A stretch of DNA of 23,103 nucleotides, taken from positions 1-23,103 of IMG/VR virus record IMGVR_UViG_3300027771_001132; one strand, 5' to 3'. A program made the translations under genes and the position numbers. Position 1 is the first letter of the stretch, and every line of letters begins with the position of its first letter. Source of the DNA: a virus. Shown here piece by piece: positions 1-7,119 of the stretch. The notes beneath the pieces were generated by a model. The model searched no databases, was not told the DNA's origin, and worked only from the letters and a program-made list of their open reading frames with translations.

Positions 1-142
1 CTTTATACGCAACGAAATAGACTTGAGTCCAAAAGGAATCATTGACAGATTTGATTTATTCAACTATAATAGTTATAGCAACAATTGTACTTACGGACAC
101 TTTGGTGACAAAGATGTACCGTGGGAAAAAATAGGATGGTAA
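1..142 (+). CDS. metK: S-adenosylmethionine synthetase, C-terminal end (partial)
   Basis: This is the last 46 codons of a gene that begins left of the window; the reading frame starts at base 2. The translated end contains PKGIIDRFDLF and then YGHFGDKDVPWEK, which matches the conserved C-terminus of bacterial MetK (YGHFGRE..PWEKTD in E. coli). MetK makes S-adenosylmethionine from methionine and ATP in the cytoplasm. The stop is one base before the next start, so the two genes are probably co-transcribed. The link is notable because the same window encodes five radical SAM enzymes and a methyltransferase, all SAM users. Whether the full enzyme is intact cannot be seen. Confidence 0.85.
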   Translation, partial: FIRNEIDLSPKGIIDRFDLFNYNSYSNNCTYGHFGDKDVPWEKIGW

Positions 143-143
143 T

Positions 144-536
144 ATGAAAAACTTTATTAAAAAAATAACAGGCTTAGACAAAGTAGAAGCTGAGAAAGCA
201 AAAGTAGAATCTGAAAAGATGGAACTTCTTAAACAACGTGATCCTAAAGACTATCACACACGTAAGAAGGAAGCTTGGGTAAATGTCATTGATATTAAAG
301 TTAATGAAGAGAATGTTCGTAATGGGTTTTTTGAGCTCGACTGGAACAAATACTTTATTGCACAACTTGTTGAAGCAGGTTACGGTGTCGAGAATGATCC
401 AGAAGAAGAAATTGTAGATAGATGGTTCCGTGATATTGTGTACAATATGCTAGAAGCTGAAGGAGGAGATACAACTCGTGCAGCAGGACATATTAATGTT
501 GTTCCTATTTCTAAAGGAAGAAGCGAAGTTTCATGA
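144..536 (+). CDS. conserved hypothetical protein
   Basis: A 130-residue soluble protein that I cannot assign to a named family. The first 35 residues are rich in Lys and Glu and probably helical or coiled-coil. A central stretch, KEAWVNVIDIKVNEEN then NGFFELDWN, gives a predicted mixed fold, followed by an acidic helix (NDPEEEIVDRWFRDIVYNML). It resembles small proteins of T4-like marine phages from memory, which I cannot verify. It starts one base after the metK stop, and its stop overlaps the ATG of the first oxygenase by four bases (ATGA), so it belongs to the same operon. Confidence 0.6.
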   Translation: MKNFIKKITGLDKVEAEKAKVESEKMELLKQRDPKDYHTRKKEAWVNVIDIKVNEENVRNGFFELDWNKYFIAQLVEAGYGVENDPEEEIVDRWFRDIVYNMLEAEGGDTTRAAGHINVVPISKGRSEVS

Positions 537-1204
537 AGCTTATATCTATTAAAAGTATGCACCCTACAAATGAGTTTGCACCTTCGTGGAATATTCCAAT
601 GCACTTATCTCAGTGGGAAGATTATCAAAGTATTGATAAAATTAAAAACTTTTTAATTAGTAAAGAACCTGTATTAATAGGCGAGGCTCCTAAATTATTG
701 CTTTCTAGACCAACCGGCCGAGATAGCGTATTTGAGTATGCCGAAGAATTACCTGCAATAGATACTCTTTTAACTTTTTTAAGGGTTAGTTATATATACT
801 TTATTCATAATACACATTGTGAGCTCCGTGATTCTTGGATCACGTCTTGGTATAACATTGGACACAAAGGGCAAAGTATAAGCGAACACTTACACGATGC
901 TGGTGCGTCGAGTCACATAAGTGCTAATATGCATTTAGACAATTACAAAACAACAACAGATTATATTATCCCATTTGACAAAGAAAATATAAGTCCTTTT
1001 CCTAATCAAAAAGGAAATTTAATTATGTTTCCAAGTTATCTTCCCCACCGAGTAAATGAACATACTGAAGACAATCTTAGAGTTAGTCTTGCATTTGACA
1101 TTACATTAGAAAAACCGAATCAGCATACATCAATTAAGTTTATGGACGATGATATTTTAAGTTCATTAGATGTTGTACGACCTAACATTCAAGAGAGAGA
1201 ATAA
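533..1204 (+). CDS. 2OG-Fe(II) oxygenase-like protein, paralog A
   Basis: A 223-residue protein with the double-stranded beta-helix signature of phage 2-oxoglutarate/Fe(II) dioxygenases (2OG-FeII_Oxy_5/TIGR02466-like). It shows H119-L-H121 followed by a short gap and the strand ISANMHLDNY, then MFPSYLPH with distal H172 and a 2OG-binding-type Arg (R183) in LRVSLAFDI. The usual Asp of HxD is His here, as in other members of this subfamily, or is supplied by D122. No membrane segment is visible. It starts inside the stop of the upstream gene (ATGA) and is followed directly by a close paralog with the same N-terminus (MKLI..KSMHP.NEFAPSWNIP). The substrate is unknown. Confidence 0.75.
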   Translation: MKLISIKSMHPTNEFAPSWNIPMHLSQWEDYQSIDKIKNFLISKEPVLIGEAPKLLLSRPTGRDSVFEYAEELPAIDTLLTFLRVSYIYFIHNTHCELRDSWITSWYNIGHKGQSISEHLHDAGASSHISANMHLDNYKTTTDYIIPFDKENISPFPNQKGNLIMFPSYLPHRVNEHTEDNLRVSLAFDITLEKPNQHTSIKFMDDDILSSLDVVRPNIQERE

Positions 1205-1205
1205 T

Positions 1206-1904
1206 ATGAAGCTAATAGAACTTAAAAGTATGCATCCTGATAATGAGTTTGCACCCTCGTGGAATATTCCAATACATTTATCTACATGGGGAGATACTGA
1301 AAAAATTAATAATATTAAAAACTTTTTAATTGATAAAGAAAGCAAAGTGATACAGCAATTTCCTACCAAACAGGGCAGTGGAACCTACGGCGACGGCCGA
1401 ACAGGTTTAGGGTTAGATAGTGTAACTTCGAAATCTGGAATGTACACAATATTCGATTTTAATAAGGAATTAAGCGACTTTAATGACTTATTAGATTTTA
1501 TGAGAATTAGTTATTTAAATTTTTTATCAGAATATAAAACAGGTGTTCGTGACAGTCATATTGTTTGCTGGTTTAATGTTATTCGATCTGAACAAAGTAT
1601 TGACACCCATTTTCATGGAACAGAGCATCGCTGTTATTTAAGTGGCAATATGCATTTAGATAATTATCCAACAACAACAAATTATTACATACCGTATGAT
1701 CATACTCTTATACATAAGTTTCCAAATACAGCCGGAGGTTTAACAATGTTCCCAACGTACATGCCACACGGAGTAGATACATATACTGGAGAAGATGTTA
1801 GAGTCAGCGTTGCGTTTGATTTGCATACACAGATCCCTCAAGAACTTGTATCAATTCCATTTATAAATGATGAAATCTTTAACAGGTTGACATCTTCTTC
1901 TTAA
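1206..1904 (+). CDS. 2OG-Fe(II) oxygenase-like protein, paralog B
   Basis: A 232-residue tandem paralog of the preceding gene. I place the start at the ATG at 1206, one base after the upstream stop and after a purine-rich AGAGAGA, because the N-terminus then aligns with paralog A; an in-frame upstream start at 1170 would overlap the neighbour. Metal ligands are H135-F-H137 and H188 (MPHGV), with R199 in VRVSVAFDL. Relative to paralog A there is an insertion of about 20-25 Gly-rich residues around 54-82. Retention of both copies with all ligands suggests two substrates or a heteromer rather than decay. Confidence 0.75.
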   Translation: MKLIELKSMHPDNEFAPSWNIPIHLSTWGDTEKINNIKNFLIDKESKVIQQFPTKQGSGTYGDGRTGLGLDSVTSKSGMYTIFDFNKELSDFNDLLDFMRISYLNFLSEYKTGVRDSHIVCWFNVIRSEQSIDTHFHGTEHRCYLSGNMHLDNYPTTTNYYIPYDHTLIHKFPNTAGGLTMFPTYMPHGVDTYTGEDVRVSVAFDLHTQIPQELVSIPFINDEIFNRLTSSS

Positions 1905-1916
1905 TGTGTTATAATA
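1888..1916 (+). promoter_or_regulatory. sigma70-like promoter upstream of the exonuclease gene
   Basis: TTGACA at 1888-1893 and TATAAT at 1911-1916, both perfect consensus and spaced by 17 bases. The -35 box lies in the last codons of the upstream oxygenase and the ATG of the exonuclease is 33 bases after the -10. Two further promoters of the same form occur at 4411 and 5750. Confidence 0.75.
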
Positions 1917-1948
1917 TATTTAAATTAACATAACAAAAGGTTATACAA

Positions 1949-2935
1949 ATGGCAACTTATGTACTAGTAGACACAGCTAATACTTTCTTTCGAGCTCGGC
2001 ACGTAGTACGTGGTGATATTGATACTAAAGTAGGCATGGCACTACATATCACACTTAACAGTATTAAAAAGGCTTGGAAAGACTTTAACGCAGATCATGT
2101 TGTATTCTGCTTAGAAGGTCGTAGTTGGCGCAAGGACTATTACTTGCCCTACAAACGTAACAGGCAAGTTGCACGTGATAAGATGACTGTGTCCGAAGGT
2201 GAGGACGATAAAGCGTTTTGGGAGATCTTCGACGAGTTTAAGAACTTTGTTACAGACAAGACTAACTGCACAGTTATGCAACACAAGCAACTAGAAGCAG
2301 ATGATCTTATTGCAGGTTGGGTACAAGCACACCCTGATGATCATTGTGTTATTATTAGTACAGACGGCGACTTTGCACAACTAGTAGGTCCTAATTGCAC
2401 ACAGTACAATGGTGTTGCTAACGTAACTATTACACCTAAAGGCTATTTTAACGATGACGGCTCGCCTGTTATTGAAAAGAAGACACAAGAGCGTAAGCCT
2501 GCTCCATTGCCTGACTTTATGTTGTTTGAAAAGTGTATGCGTGGCGACACTAGTGATAACGTGTTTAGTGCTTATCCTGGTGTACGCAAGAAAGGCACTA
2601 AGAATAAAGTTGGTCTTATTGAAGCATACGAAGATAAAGGTACTAAAGGTTACAACTGGAATAACATGATGCTACAACGATGGACTGATCACGAAGGTGT
2701 AGAGCATCGTGTACTAGATGATTACAACCGCAATGTTGTACTGTGTGACTTGACTGCACAACCTGCAGATATTAGAGAGATTATTGATACAACTATTGCA
2801 GAACATGCAGTACCTAAAGACATTAGTCAAGTAGGATTGCGTCTTATGAAGTTCTGTGCAAAGTGGGATATGCAACGTATTGCAGACCAGGCACAGACTT
2901 ATGCAGCACCATTACAAGCGAGGTACCCAGCATGA
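1949..2935 (+). CDS. rnh: T4 RNase H-like 5'-3' exonuclease (FEN family)
   Basis: A 328-residue flap-endonuclease/5'-3' exonuclease of the type that removes RNA primers from lagging-strand fragments in T4-like replication. The N-terminal PIN-like domain shows D8 in VLVDTAN, EADDL at 116-120 and STDGDF with D139 and D141. The helix-3-turn-helix region follows with RGDTSDN (D200, D203) and YPGVRKKG. These acidic positions are the metal-binding residues of the family. Length is close to T4 RNase H (305). It has its own sigma70-like promoter and an AAAAGG ribosome site, and the next gene overlaps its stop by four bases. Expression is probably early or middle. The T4 gene symbol is used by analogy. 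Confidence 0.85.
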   Translation: MATYVLVDTANTFFRARHVVRGDIDTKVGMALHITLNSIKKAWKDFNADHVVFCLEGRSWRKDYYLPYKRNRQVARDKMTVSEGEDDKAFWEIFDEFKNFVTDKTNCTVMQHKQLEADDLIAGWVQAHPDDHCVIISTDGDFAQLVGPNCTQYNGVANVTITPKGYFNDDGSPVIEKKTQERKPAPLPDFMLFEKCMRGDTSDNVFSAYPGVRKKGTKNKVGLIEAYEDKGTKGYNWNNMMLQRWTDHEGVEHRVLDDYNRNVVLCDLTAQPADIREIIDTTIAEHAVPKDISQVGLRLMKFCAKWDMQRIADQAQTYAAPLQARYPA

Positions 2936-3411
2936 CATTAAAAGCAAAACCAGTATTGAAAGATAAGTTTTGGATTGTCGAAAATGACAGTAACGAACGC
3001 ATAGGCACAATGGCATGGAACGATGATCGATATTTGTTTAGTAGCGGAATAGAAACATGCTTTTTTGACAGTAAAATAGAGATGAAGAAAAAGTTTGGTG
3101 TGGATATTATTTGGACAGAACACAGCCAGCAAGTGCAAGAAGATACTACTAAGCATAGTGTAGTGCATGGATATCCTACTAGCGTTACTCCGTATAACAC
3201 AATGTATGATGTAGTACGCAAGCTTCCGTTGTTTACTAAGTCAAACAAGTCAAAAAGTGCATACTGTGCAGGCTACTACATTATTGAGTTTGAAAAAGGC
3301 TGGGTTAAGAGTTTTTGTCCTAAGCTAATTACAATCGAACGTTATAACTCTAAAGGCCCATTTAAAACAGAAATAGAGATGAGATCGGAGCTTCGTCGTG
3401 CCAAACATTGA
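2932..3411 (+). CDS. conserved hypothetical protein (marine T4-like phage type)
   Basis: A 159-residue soluble protein. I chose the ATG at 2932, which overlaps the exonuclease stop (ATGA); an in-frame ATG at 2863 would lie inside the exonuclease gene. N-terminal strands (KFWIVEND..ERIGTMAWND) resemble a small beta domain, and the C-terminal half has YCAGYYIIEFEKGWVKSFCP and a basic end. I recall similar proteins near replication genes of cyanophages but cannot assign a function. Its end overlaps the GTG start of the next gene by 14 bases. Confidence 0.65.
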   Translation: MTLKAKPVLKDKFWIVENDSNERIGTMAWNDDRYLFSSGIETCFFDSKIEMKKKFGVDIIWTEHSQQVQEDTTKHSVVHGYPTSVTPYNTMYDVVRKLPLFTKSNKSKSAYCAGYYIIEFEKGWVKSFCPKLITIERYNSKGPFKTEIEMRSELRRAKH

Positions 3412-3640
3412 GCCATTGAATACTATACCTTTACAACAGTTTTTAAATGCTGTAAAGGCTGCCGAAGCTGGTAGAGCTCCTAACGTTACACTAGATATGA
3501 ATACAGCTAAGAACTTAGCATTTACATTAGGTATTGTAATGACTCGCTTACACGGCGATTTAGAGAAATTAGTTGCACAGTCTAAAAATAGTGACGACGA
3601 AGTCATTCAAGTTAATTTAGATGGCGGTTCTAAGTTTTAA
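3398..3640 (+). CDS. hypothetical small protein, GTG start
   Basis: An 80-residue, mostly helical soluble protein (PLQQFLNAVKAAEAG; TAKNLAFTLGIVMTRLHGDLEKL). It starts with GTG at 3398, supported by GGAG at 3386-3389, and overlaps the upstream gene by 14 bases, so translation is probably coupled. No motif or family is recognised. The acidic C-terminal tail ends at 3640, just before a late-type promoter and a hairpin. Confidence 0.55.
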   Translation: MPNIEPLNTIPLQQFLNAVKAAEAGRAPNVTLDMNTAKNLAFTLGIVMTRLHGDLEKLVAQSKNSDDEVIQVNLDGGSKF

Positions 3641-3662
3641 CTGCGTAGATAACTTTTAAAAA

Positions 3663-3670
3663 GATAAATA
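3663..3670 (+). promoter_or_regulatory. T4-late-type promoter (GATAAATA)
   Basis: GATAAATA, one base from the T4 late consensus TATAAATA, 31 bases before the ATG at 3702. The expected transcription start about six bases downstream falls inside the left arm of the hairpin described at 3670-3703. Confidence 0.55.
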
Positions 3671-3703
3671 TATGCGTAGTTAATTAAAAGGAATTACGCA
3701 TAT
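3670..3703 (+). promoter_or_regulatory. hairpin over the ribosome binding site and start codon
   Basis: A perfect 9-base inverted repeat: ATATGCGTA at 3670-3678 and TACGCATAT at 3695-3703. The right arm contains the first two bases of the ATG at 3702, and the 16-base loop holds the AAAAGG ribosome site. A transcript reading through from upstream can form the full stem; one started at the late promoter would lack most of the left arm. Confidence 0.55.
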
Positions 3704-3992
3704 GAGTAGGCCAAAGCCAACAGTTATATTAGAAAACATCAATAATAAAACTTATAAAAGTGAACAAGTATTAGAAGCAGACGCTATCTGGGCTGTATTC
3801 TATCAAGAAAAGCCATTTAATCTTAAAAGTGCAAATGCACTTACTAATTATCCTGGTCCTAAATACAAGAAGACTAGCTTCAGTAATCCTGGGCATGCAC
3901 ATAATCTTGCCAAGAAACTAAACGAGCTGTTTAAATGTGAAAACTTTACTGTATATAAACTTACTTCAGGCGAAGTAGTTACCGAAGTATGA
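3702..3992 (+). CDS. conserved hypothetical protein
   Basis: A 96-residue soluble protein with a central, probably conserved block (ADAIWAVFYQEKPFNL, then GPKYKKTSFSNPGHAHNLAKKLN). The pattern of aromatic and basic residues suggests nucleic-acid or protein binding, but no family is recognised. It has a good AAAAGGAA ribosome site that lies within a hairpin loop, and a late-type promoter directly upstream. The stop overlaps the next ATG by four bases. Confidence 0.65.
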   Translation: MSRPKPTVILENINNKTYKSEQVLEADAIWAVFYQEKPFNLKSANALTNYPGPKYKKTSFSNPGHAHNLAKKLNELFKCENFTVYKLTSGEVVTEV

Positions 3993-4372
3993 ATTGGAAA
4001 GAGACATATACTAAGCTCTTTCTAAAAGAACTTGGCAAAAGTACAAACGAAACAGCCATAAAAGAGTATATGCCTCTTTGGTGGAAAAACAACAGAGATA
4101 AAAACTCAGGTGGATTGCGTCTAACAGAAGCAGGATTTGATGTACTAACCTTAATAGACTTGACAACATATGACATACCATATCCAAGAGATGTGCCGTT
4201 ATCTACTCAAGTAATCATCCATCTTGATAAGTTTATTGACTGTCCGTACTACTTAACTAACCGAAGTATTGTAGTAACAAACGAAAAGAAAGCTGTCGAG
4301 CTTACACTGTTTAGTGGTGATTTGCGCAAATATGGCCTAGCAAAAGCAGTTAATAGACAAAAAAAATCCTAA
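3989..4372 (+). CDS. conserved hypothetical protein
   Basis: A 127-residue soluble protein with the motif EYMPLWWKNNRDKNSGGLRLTEAG and a following DIPYP segment, which look like a conserved core. I recall such proteins in T4-like marine phages but know no function. It starts inside the stop of the upstream gene (ATGA), and its own stop codon is the first base pairs of a terminator hairpin, so it ends the transcription unit. Confidence 0.65.
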   Translation: MNWKETYTKLFLKELGKSTNETAIKEYMPLWWKNNRDKNSGGLRLTEAGFDVLTLIDLTTYDIPYPRDVPLSTQVIIHLDKFIDCPYYLTNRSIVVTNEKKAVELTLFSGDLRKYGLAKAVNRQKKS

Positions 4373-4401
4373 CCTATTGATTTGCAACAGGTTCTTTTTT
4401 T
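4371..4401 (+). terminator. rho-independent terminator
   Basis: AACCTATTG at 4371-4379 pairs with CAACAGGTT at 4385-4393 with one A-C mismatch and a 5-base loop, followed by C and seven T. An A-tract precedes the stem, so it could also work in reverse. It separates the preceding unit from the promoter at 4411. Confidence 0.7.
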
Positions 4402-4410
4402 AGAAAATGG

Positions 4411-4438
4411 TTGACAAATTCTGTAATGGTGCTATAAT
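4411..4438 (+). promoter_or_regulatory. sigma70-like promoter upstream of the MoxR gene
   Basis: TTGACA at 4411-4416 and TATAAT at 4433-4438, spaced by 16 bases, preceded by GG and followed by ATATGTATA. It lies just after a terminator and 46 bases before the ATG at 4484. Confidence 0.8.
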
Positions 4439-4483
4439 ATATGTATAGTTTAAATAAAGCACTAAACAAAGAGGGTACTACAA

Positions 4484-5575
4484 ATGGATACTTCAACTCG
4501 CACAGTTAGTCCAAATGGCGCAAAGAATAGCATTAAACATGCGCTAAAAAAGCAACGTCCTATCTTCCTATGGGGACCTCCAGGCATTGGTAAATCAGAA
4601 ATTGTGGCACAGATTACTGATGGCCTATCAAATTCACACTTAATTGACATCCGTTTGTCACTTTGGGAACCTACAGATATTAAAGGTATTCCATACTTCG
4701 ACAGCAATTCAGGTACAATGGTGTGGGGTGCGCCAAGCGAACTTCCAAGTGCAGAATTTGCTGCACAATATGATCACATTGTACTATTCCTAGATGAAAT
4801 GAACTCAGCGGCGCCAAGTGTGCAAGCGGCTGCATATCAGCTAATTCTTAATCGGCGCGTTGGCACTTACAAGCTACCAGACAATGTATCAGTTGTTGCG
4901 GCTGGCAACCGTGAAGCAGACAAAGGTGTTACATATCGAATGCCTGCTCCGTTAGCTAATCGCTTTATCCACTTAGAACTTGCTGTTAACTTTGACGACT
5001 GGTTCAACTGGGCTGTTGCTCCGGAAAACAACATTAATACTGACGTTGTAGGTTACTTAACTTTTGCAAAGAAAGACTTATACGACTTTGATCCTAAAAG
5101 TTCAACACGCTCGTTTGCAACACCTCGTACATGGTCATTTGTTAGCGAATTGCTAGACGATGACTTAGATGAAAACACCACTACTGATTTAGTGGCAGGT
5201 GCAGTCGGCGAAGGATTAGCTCTTAAGTTTATGGCACACCGTAAGGTTGCTTCGAGCATGCCTAATCCAAGTGATATCTTAGCAGGTAAAGTAAGCGAAA
5301 TGAAGACTAACGAGATTAGTGCTATGTACTCATTAACTGTGTCTTTGTGCTACGAACTTAAAGAAGCATGCGACAAAGGCGACAAGAAGTTTGATGACAA
5401 AGTGAACAACTTCCTGCGATTTGCAATGGATAACTTTGACACTGAGCTAGTTGTAATGGGCATTAAGCTGGCACTTACACAGTATGGATTACCAATTGAT
5501 CCAGATGAAGTAGCATGCTTTGATGAATTCCATGAACGGTACGGTAAGTATATTAAAGCTGCAAATAGCGCATAA
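4484..5575 (+). CDS. MoxR-type AAA+ ATPase
   Basis: A 363-residue AAA+ ATPase of the MoxR group, which usually acts as a chaperone or activator together with a VWA-domain partner. Walker A is GPPGIGKS at residues 31-38, Walker B VLFLDE at 100-105, sensor 1 is N142 in AAGNRE, and a probable arginine finger is R160 in LANRF. The C-terminal third is helical and lid-like. The start has GAGGG nine bases upstream. A metallopeptidase-like/VWA protein is encoded two genes downstream, the classic MoxR-VWA pairing. The likely role is metal-dependent remodelling of a target complex; the target in phage infection is unknown. Confidence 0.85.
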   Translation: MDTSTRTVSPNGAKNSIKHALKKQRPIFLWGPPGIGKSEIVAQITDGLSNSHLIDIRLSLWEPTDIKGIPYFDSNSGTMVWGAPSELPSAEFAAQYDHIVLFLDEMNSAAPSVQAAAYQLILNRRVGTYKLPDNVSVVAAGNREADKGVTYRMPAPLANRFIHLELAVNFDDWFNWAVAPENNINTDVVGYLTFAKKDLYDFDPKSSTRSFATPRTWSFVSELLDDDLDENTTTDLVAGAVGEGLALKFMAHRKVASSMPNPSDILAGKVSEMKTNEISAMYSLTVSLCYELKEACDKGDKKFDDKVNNFLRFAMDNFDTELVVMGIKLALTQYGLPIDPDEVACFDEFHERYGKYIKAANSA

Positions 5576-5593
5576 AATATAAATTAGGAGAGT

Positions 5594-5746
5594 ATGATGA
5601 AACTTATTTTAATATCAATGGTGCTGGTAGCATGTTTATTAGCACTAGGTGCATGTTCAACAGTAGGTGGCATGGGTAAGGATATTACCGCAACTGCTGA
5701 ATGGGCTAAAGATAAAATGGTAGGCGATGAAGAAGAACAATATTAA
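5594..5746 (+). CDS. entericidin-like small lipoprotein
   Basis: A 50-residue protein. Residues 1-20 form a short signal peptide with a hydrophobic core (LILISMVLVACLLALG) and a lipobox LGAC with lipidation Cys21. The mature part, CSTVGGMGKDITATAEWAKD, closely follows the entericidin A/B pattern (CNT..G.G.DI...G..I), a family of tiny cell-envelope lipoproteins linked to bacteriolysis. AGGAG at 5586-5590 is six bases from the second ATG (5597), so translation may begin there, making 49 residues. It sits between the MoxR and VWA genes. The role could be envelope stress, lysis or superinfection control; this is inference. Confidence 0.75.
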   Translation: MMKLILISMVLVACLLALGACSTVGGMGKDITATAEWAKDKMVGDEEEQY

Positions 5747-5749
5747 TGG

Positions 5750-5778
5750 TTGACATATATACTAATAAGTGTTATAAT
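5750..5778 (+). promoter_or_regulatory. sigma70-like promoter upstream of the VWA gene
   Basis: TTGACA at 5750-5755 and TATAAT at 5773-5778, spaced by 17 bases, again with leading GG and trailing ATATGTATA. It is 30 bases before the ATG at 5809. Confidence 0.8.
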
Positions 5779-5808
5779 ATATGTATAAGTTAACAAAAGG
5801 GCAGTGCA

Positions 5809-7119
5809 ATGGCTACTAAAGATACACAAAGTGAACTAAAAAACTTTACTCCAGATCCAGATATTACACTCGAAGCACTAGAAGAGATGCGTGTAATAGT
5901 TATGGACCGTATTATTACGGCACGTATTGGTTTGCTATTGCGTCATCCGTTCTTTGGCAACATGGCTACACGTTTGCGCATTGTTGCTGCCGATGAGTGG
6001 CTAGCTACTGCCGCAGTAGACGGGCGTAACTTGTACTACAACACGCAATTCTTTAATGCAATGAATAACAAAGAAATTGAATTTGTTGTTGCACACGAAA
6101 TTTTGCATATGGTATTTGATCACATGGGTCGTAGAGAAGACCGAGATCCTATGATTTATAATATTAGCGCAGACTATATTGTAAATAATACACTAGTACG
6201 CGATGCTATTGGACAAATTCCAAGTATTGTAAAATGTTATCAGGATTTTAAATACGAAGGTTGGACCAGCGAAGAAGTATATGATGATGTATACGAGCAA
6301 GCTAAGAAGAACGGCGAAGAGTACTTAAAGCAATTAGGCGAAATGCTAGACGAGCATCTTGATTCTGAAGATGACGGTACTGGCAATACAGATGGTGGCG
6401 AAGCAATTGATAGCAATGGAAATGCTACTAGCTCTTCTAAGCCTAAGTACAACAAAGAAGAAATAAAGCAAATTAAAGATGAGATTAAAGAGAATATGAT
6501 CTCTGCGGCACAAAGTGCAGGAGCAGGTAATGTTCCAGGCGCAGTTGCACGTATGATTAAAGAGCTTACAGAGCCTAAAATGAACTGGCGCGAAATTATT
6601 CGTCAGTCAGTACAAAGCACAATTAGAAGCGACTATACTTTTAGTCGTCCTTCACGCAAAGGACAAATGAGTGGTGCAATACTACCTAGCATGGACTTCC
6701 AAGACACTATTGACATTGCATGTTGCATAGATATGTCAGGCTCAATTGGTGAAGTGCAAGGCAAAGACTTCCTAGGCGAAGTGCAAGGTATTATGGAAGA
6801 GTTTCCAGACTATAATATTAAGGTATGGTGCTTTGACACAAACGTATACAATGAAGAAGACTTTGAAGCAAATGACGGCAAAGACTTGTTAGACTACGAA
6901 CTAATGGGTGGCGGTGGCACTGACTTTATGGCGAACTGGACATACATGAAAGAACAAGATTATGTTCCTAAGAAACTAATTATGTTTACAGATGGGTATG
7001 CCTGGGATAGCTGGGGTGATCCAGACTACTGTGACACAGTATTTCTTATCCACAGCAATCGTGATAAGAACTTAGAAGGACCGTTTGGTACGTCAGTACA
7101 CTACGATGCGGCAGCATGA
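5809..7119 (+). CDS. metallopeptidase-like and VWA-domain protein (DUF2201 type)
   Basis: A 436-residue two-domain protein. The N-terminal part has HEILH at 96-100 and a third candidate ligand H105, the pattern of the putative zinc metallopeptidase domain found in these proteins. Residues about 185-215 form an acidic, Gly/Ser-rich linker. The C-terminal part is a VWA-like domain with the metal-ion-dependent adhesion site: DMSGS at 308-312, T371 in GGGGTDF and D395 in FTDG. VWA proteins of this type partner with MoxR ATPases, and one is encoded just upstream. It has its own sigma70-like promoter and an AAAAGGG ribosome site. Proteolytic activity is unproven. Confidence 0.85.
   Translation: MATKDTQSELKNFTPDPDITLEALEEMRVIVMDRIITARIGLLLRHPFFGNMATRLRIVAADEWLATAAVDGRNLYYNTQFFNAMNNKEIEFVVAHEILHMVFDHMGRREDRDPMIYNISADYIVNNTLVRDAIGQIPSIVKCYQDFKYEGWTSEEVYDDVYEQAKKNGEEYLKQLGEMLDEHLDSEDDGTGNTDGGEAIDSNGNATSSSKPKYNKEEIKQIKDEIKENMISAAQSAGAGNVPGAVARMIKELTEPKMNWREIIRQSVQSTIRSDYTFSRPSRKGQMSGAILPSMDFQDTIDIACCIDMSGSIGEVQGKDFLGEVQGIMEEFPDYNIKVWCFDTNVYNEEDFEANDGKDLLDYELMGGGGTDFMANWTYMKEQDYVPKKLIMFTDGYAWDSWGDPDYCDTVFLIHSNRDKNLEGPFGTSVHYDAAA

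Noticed and set aside
2844-3248. 134-residue minus-strand open frame
   Set aside because: Antisense to the exonuclease end and the following gene, with shadow-like composition and no minus-strand neighbours in that region.
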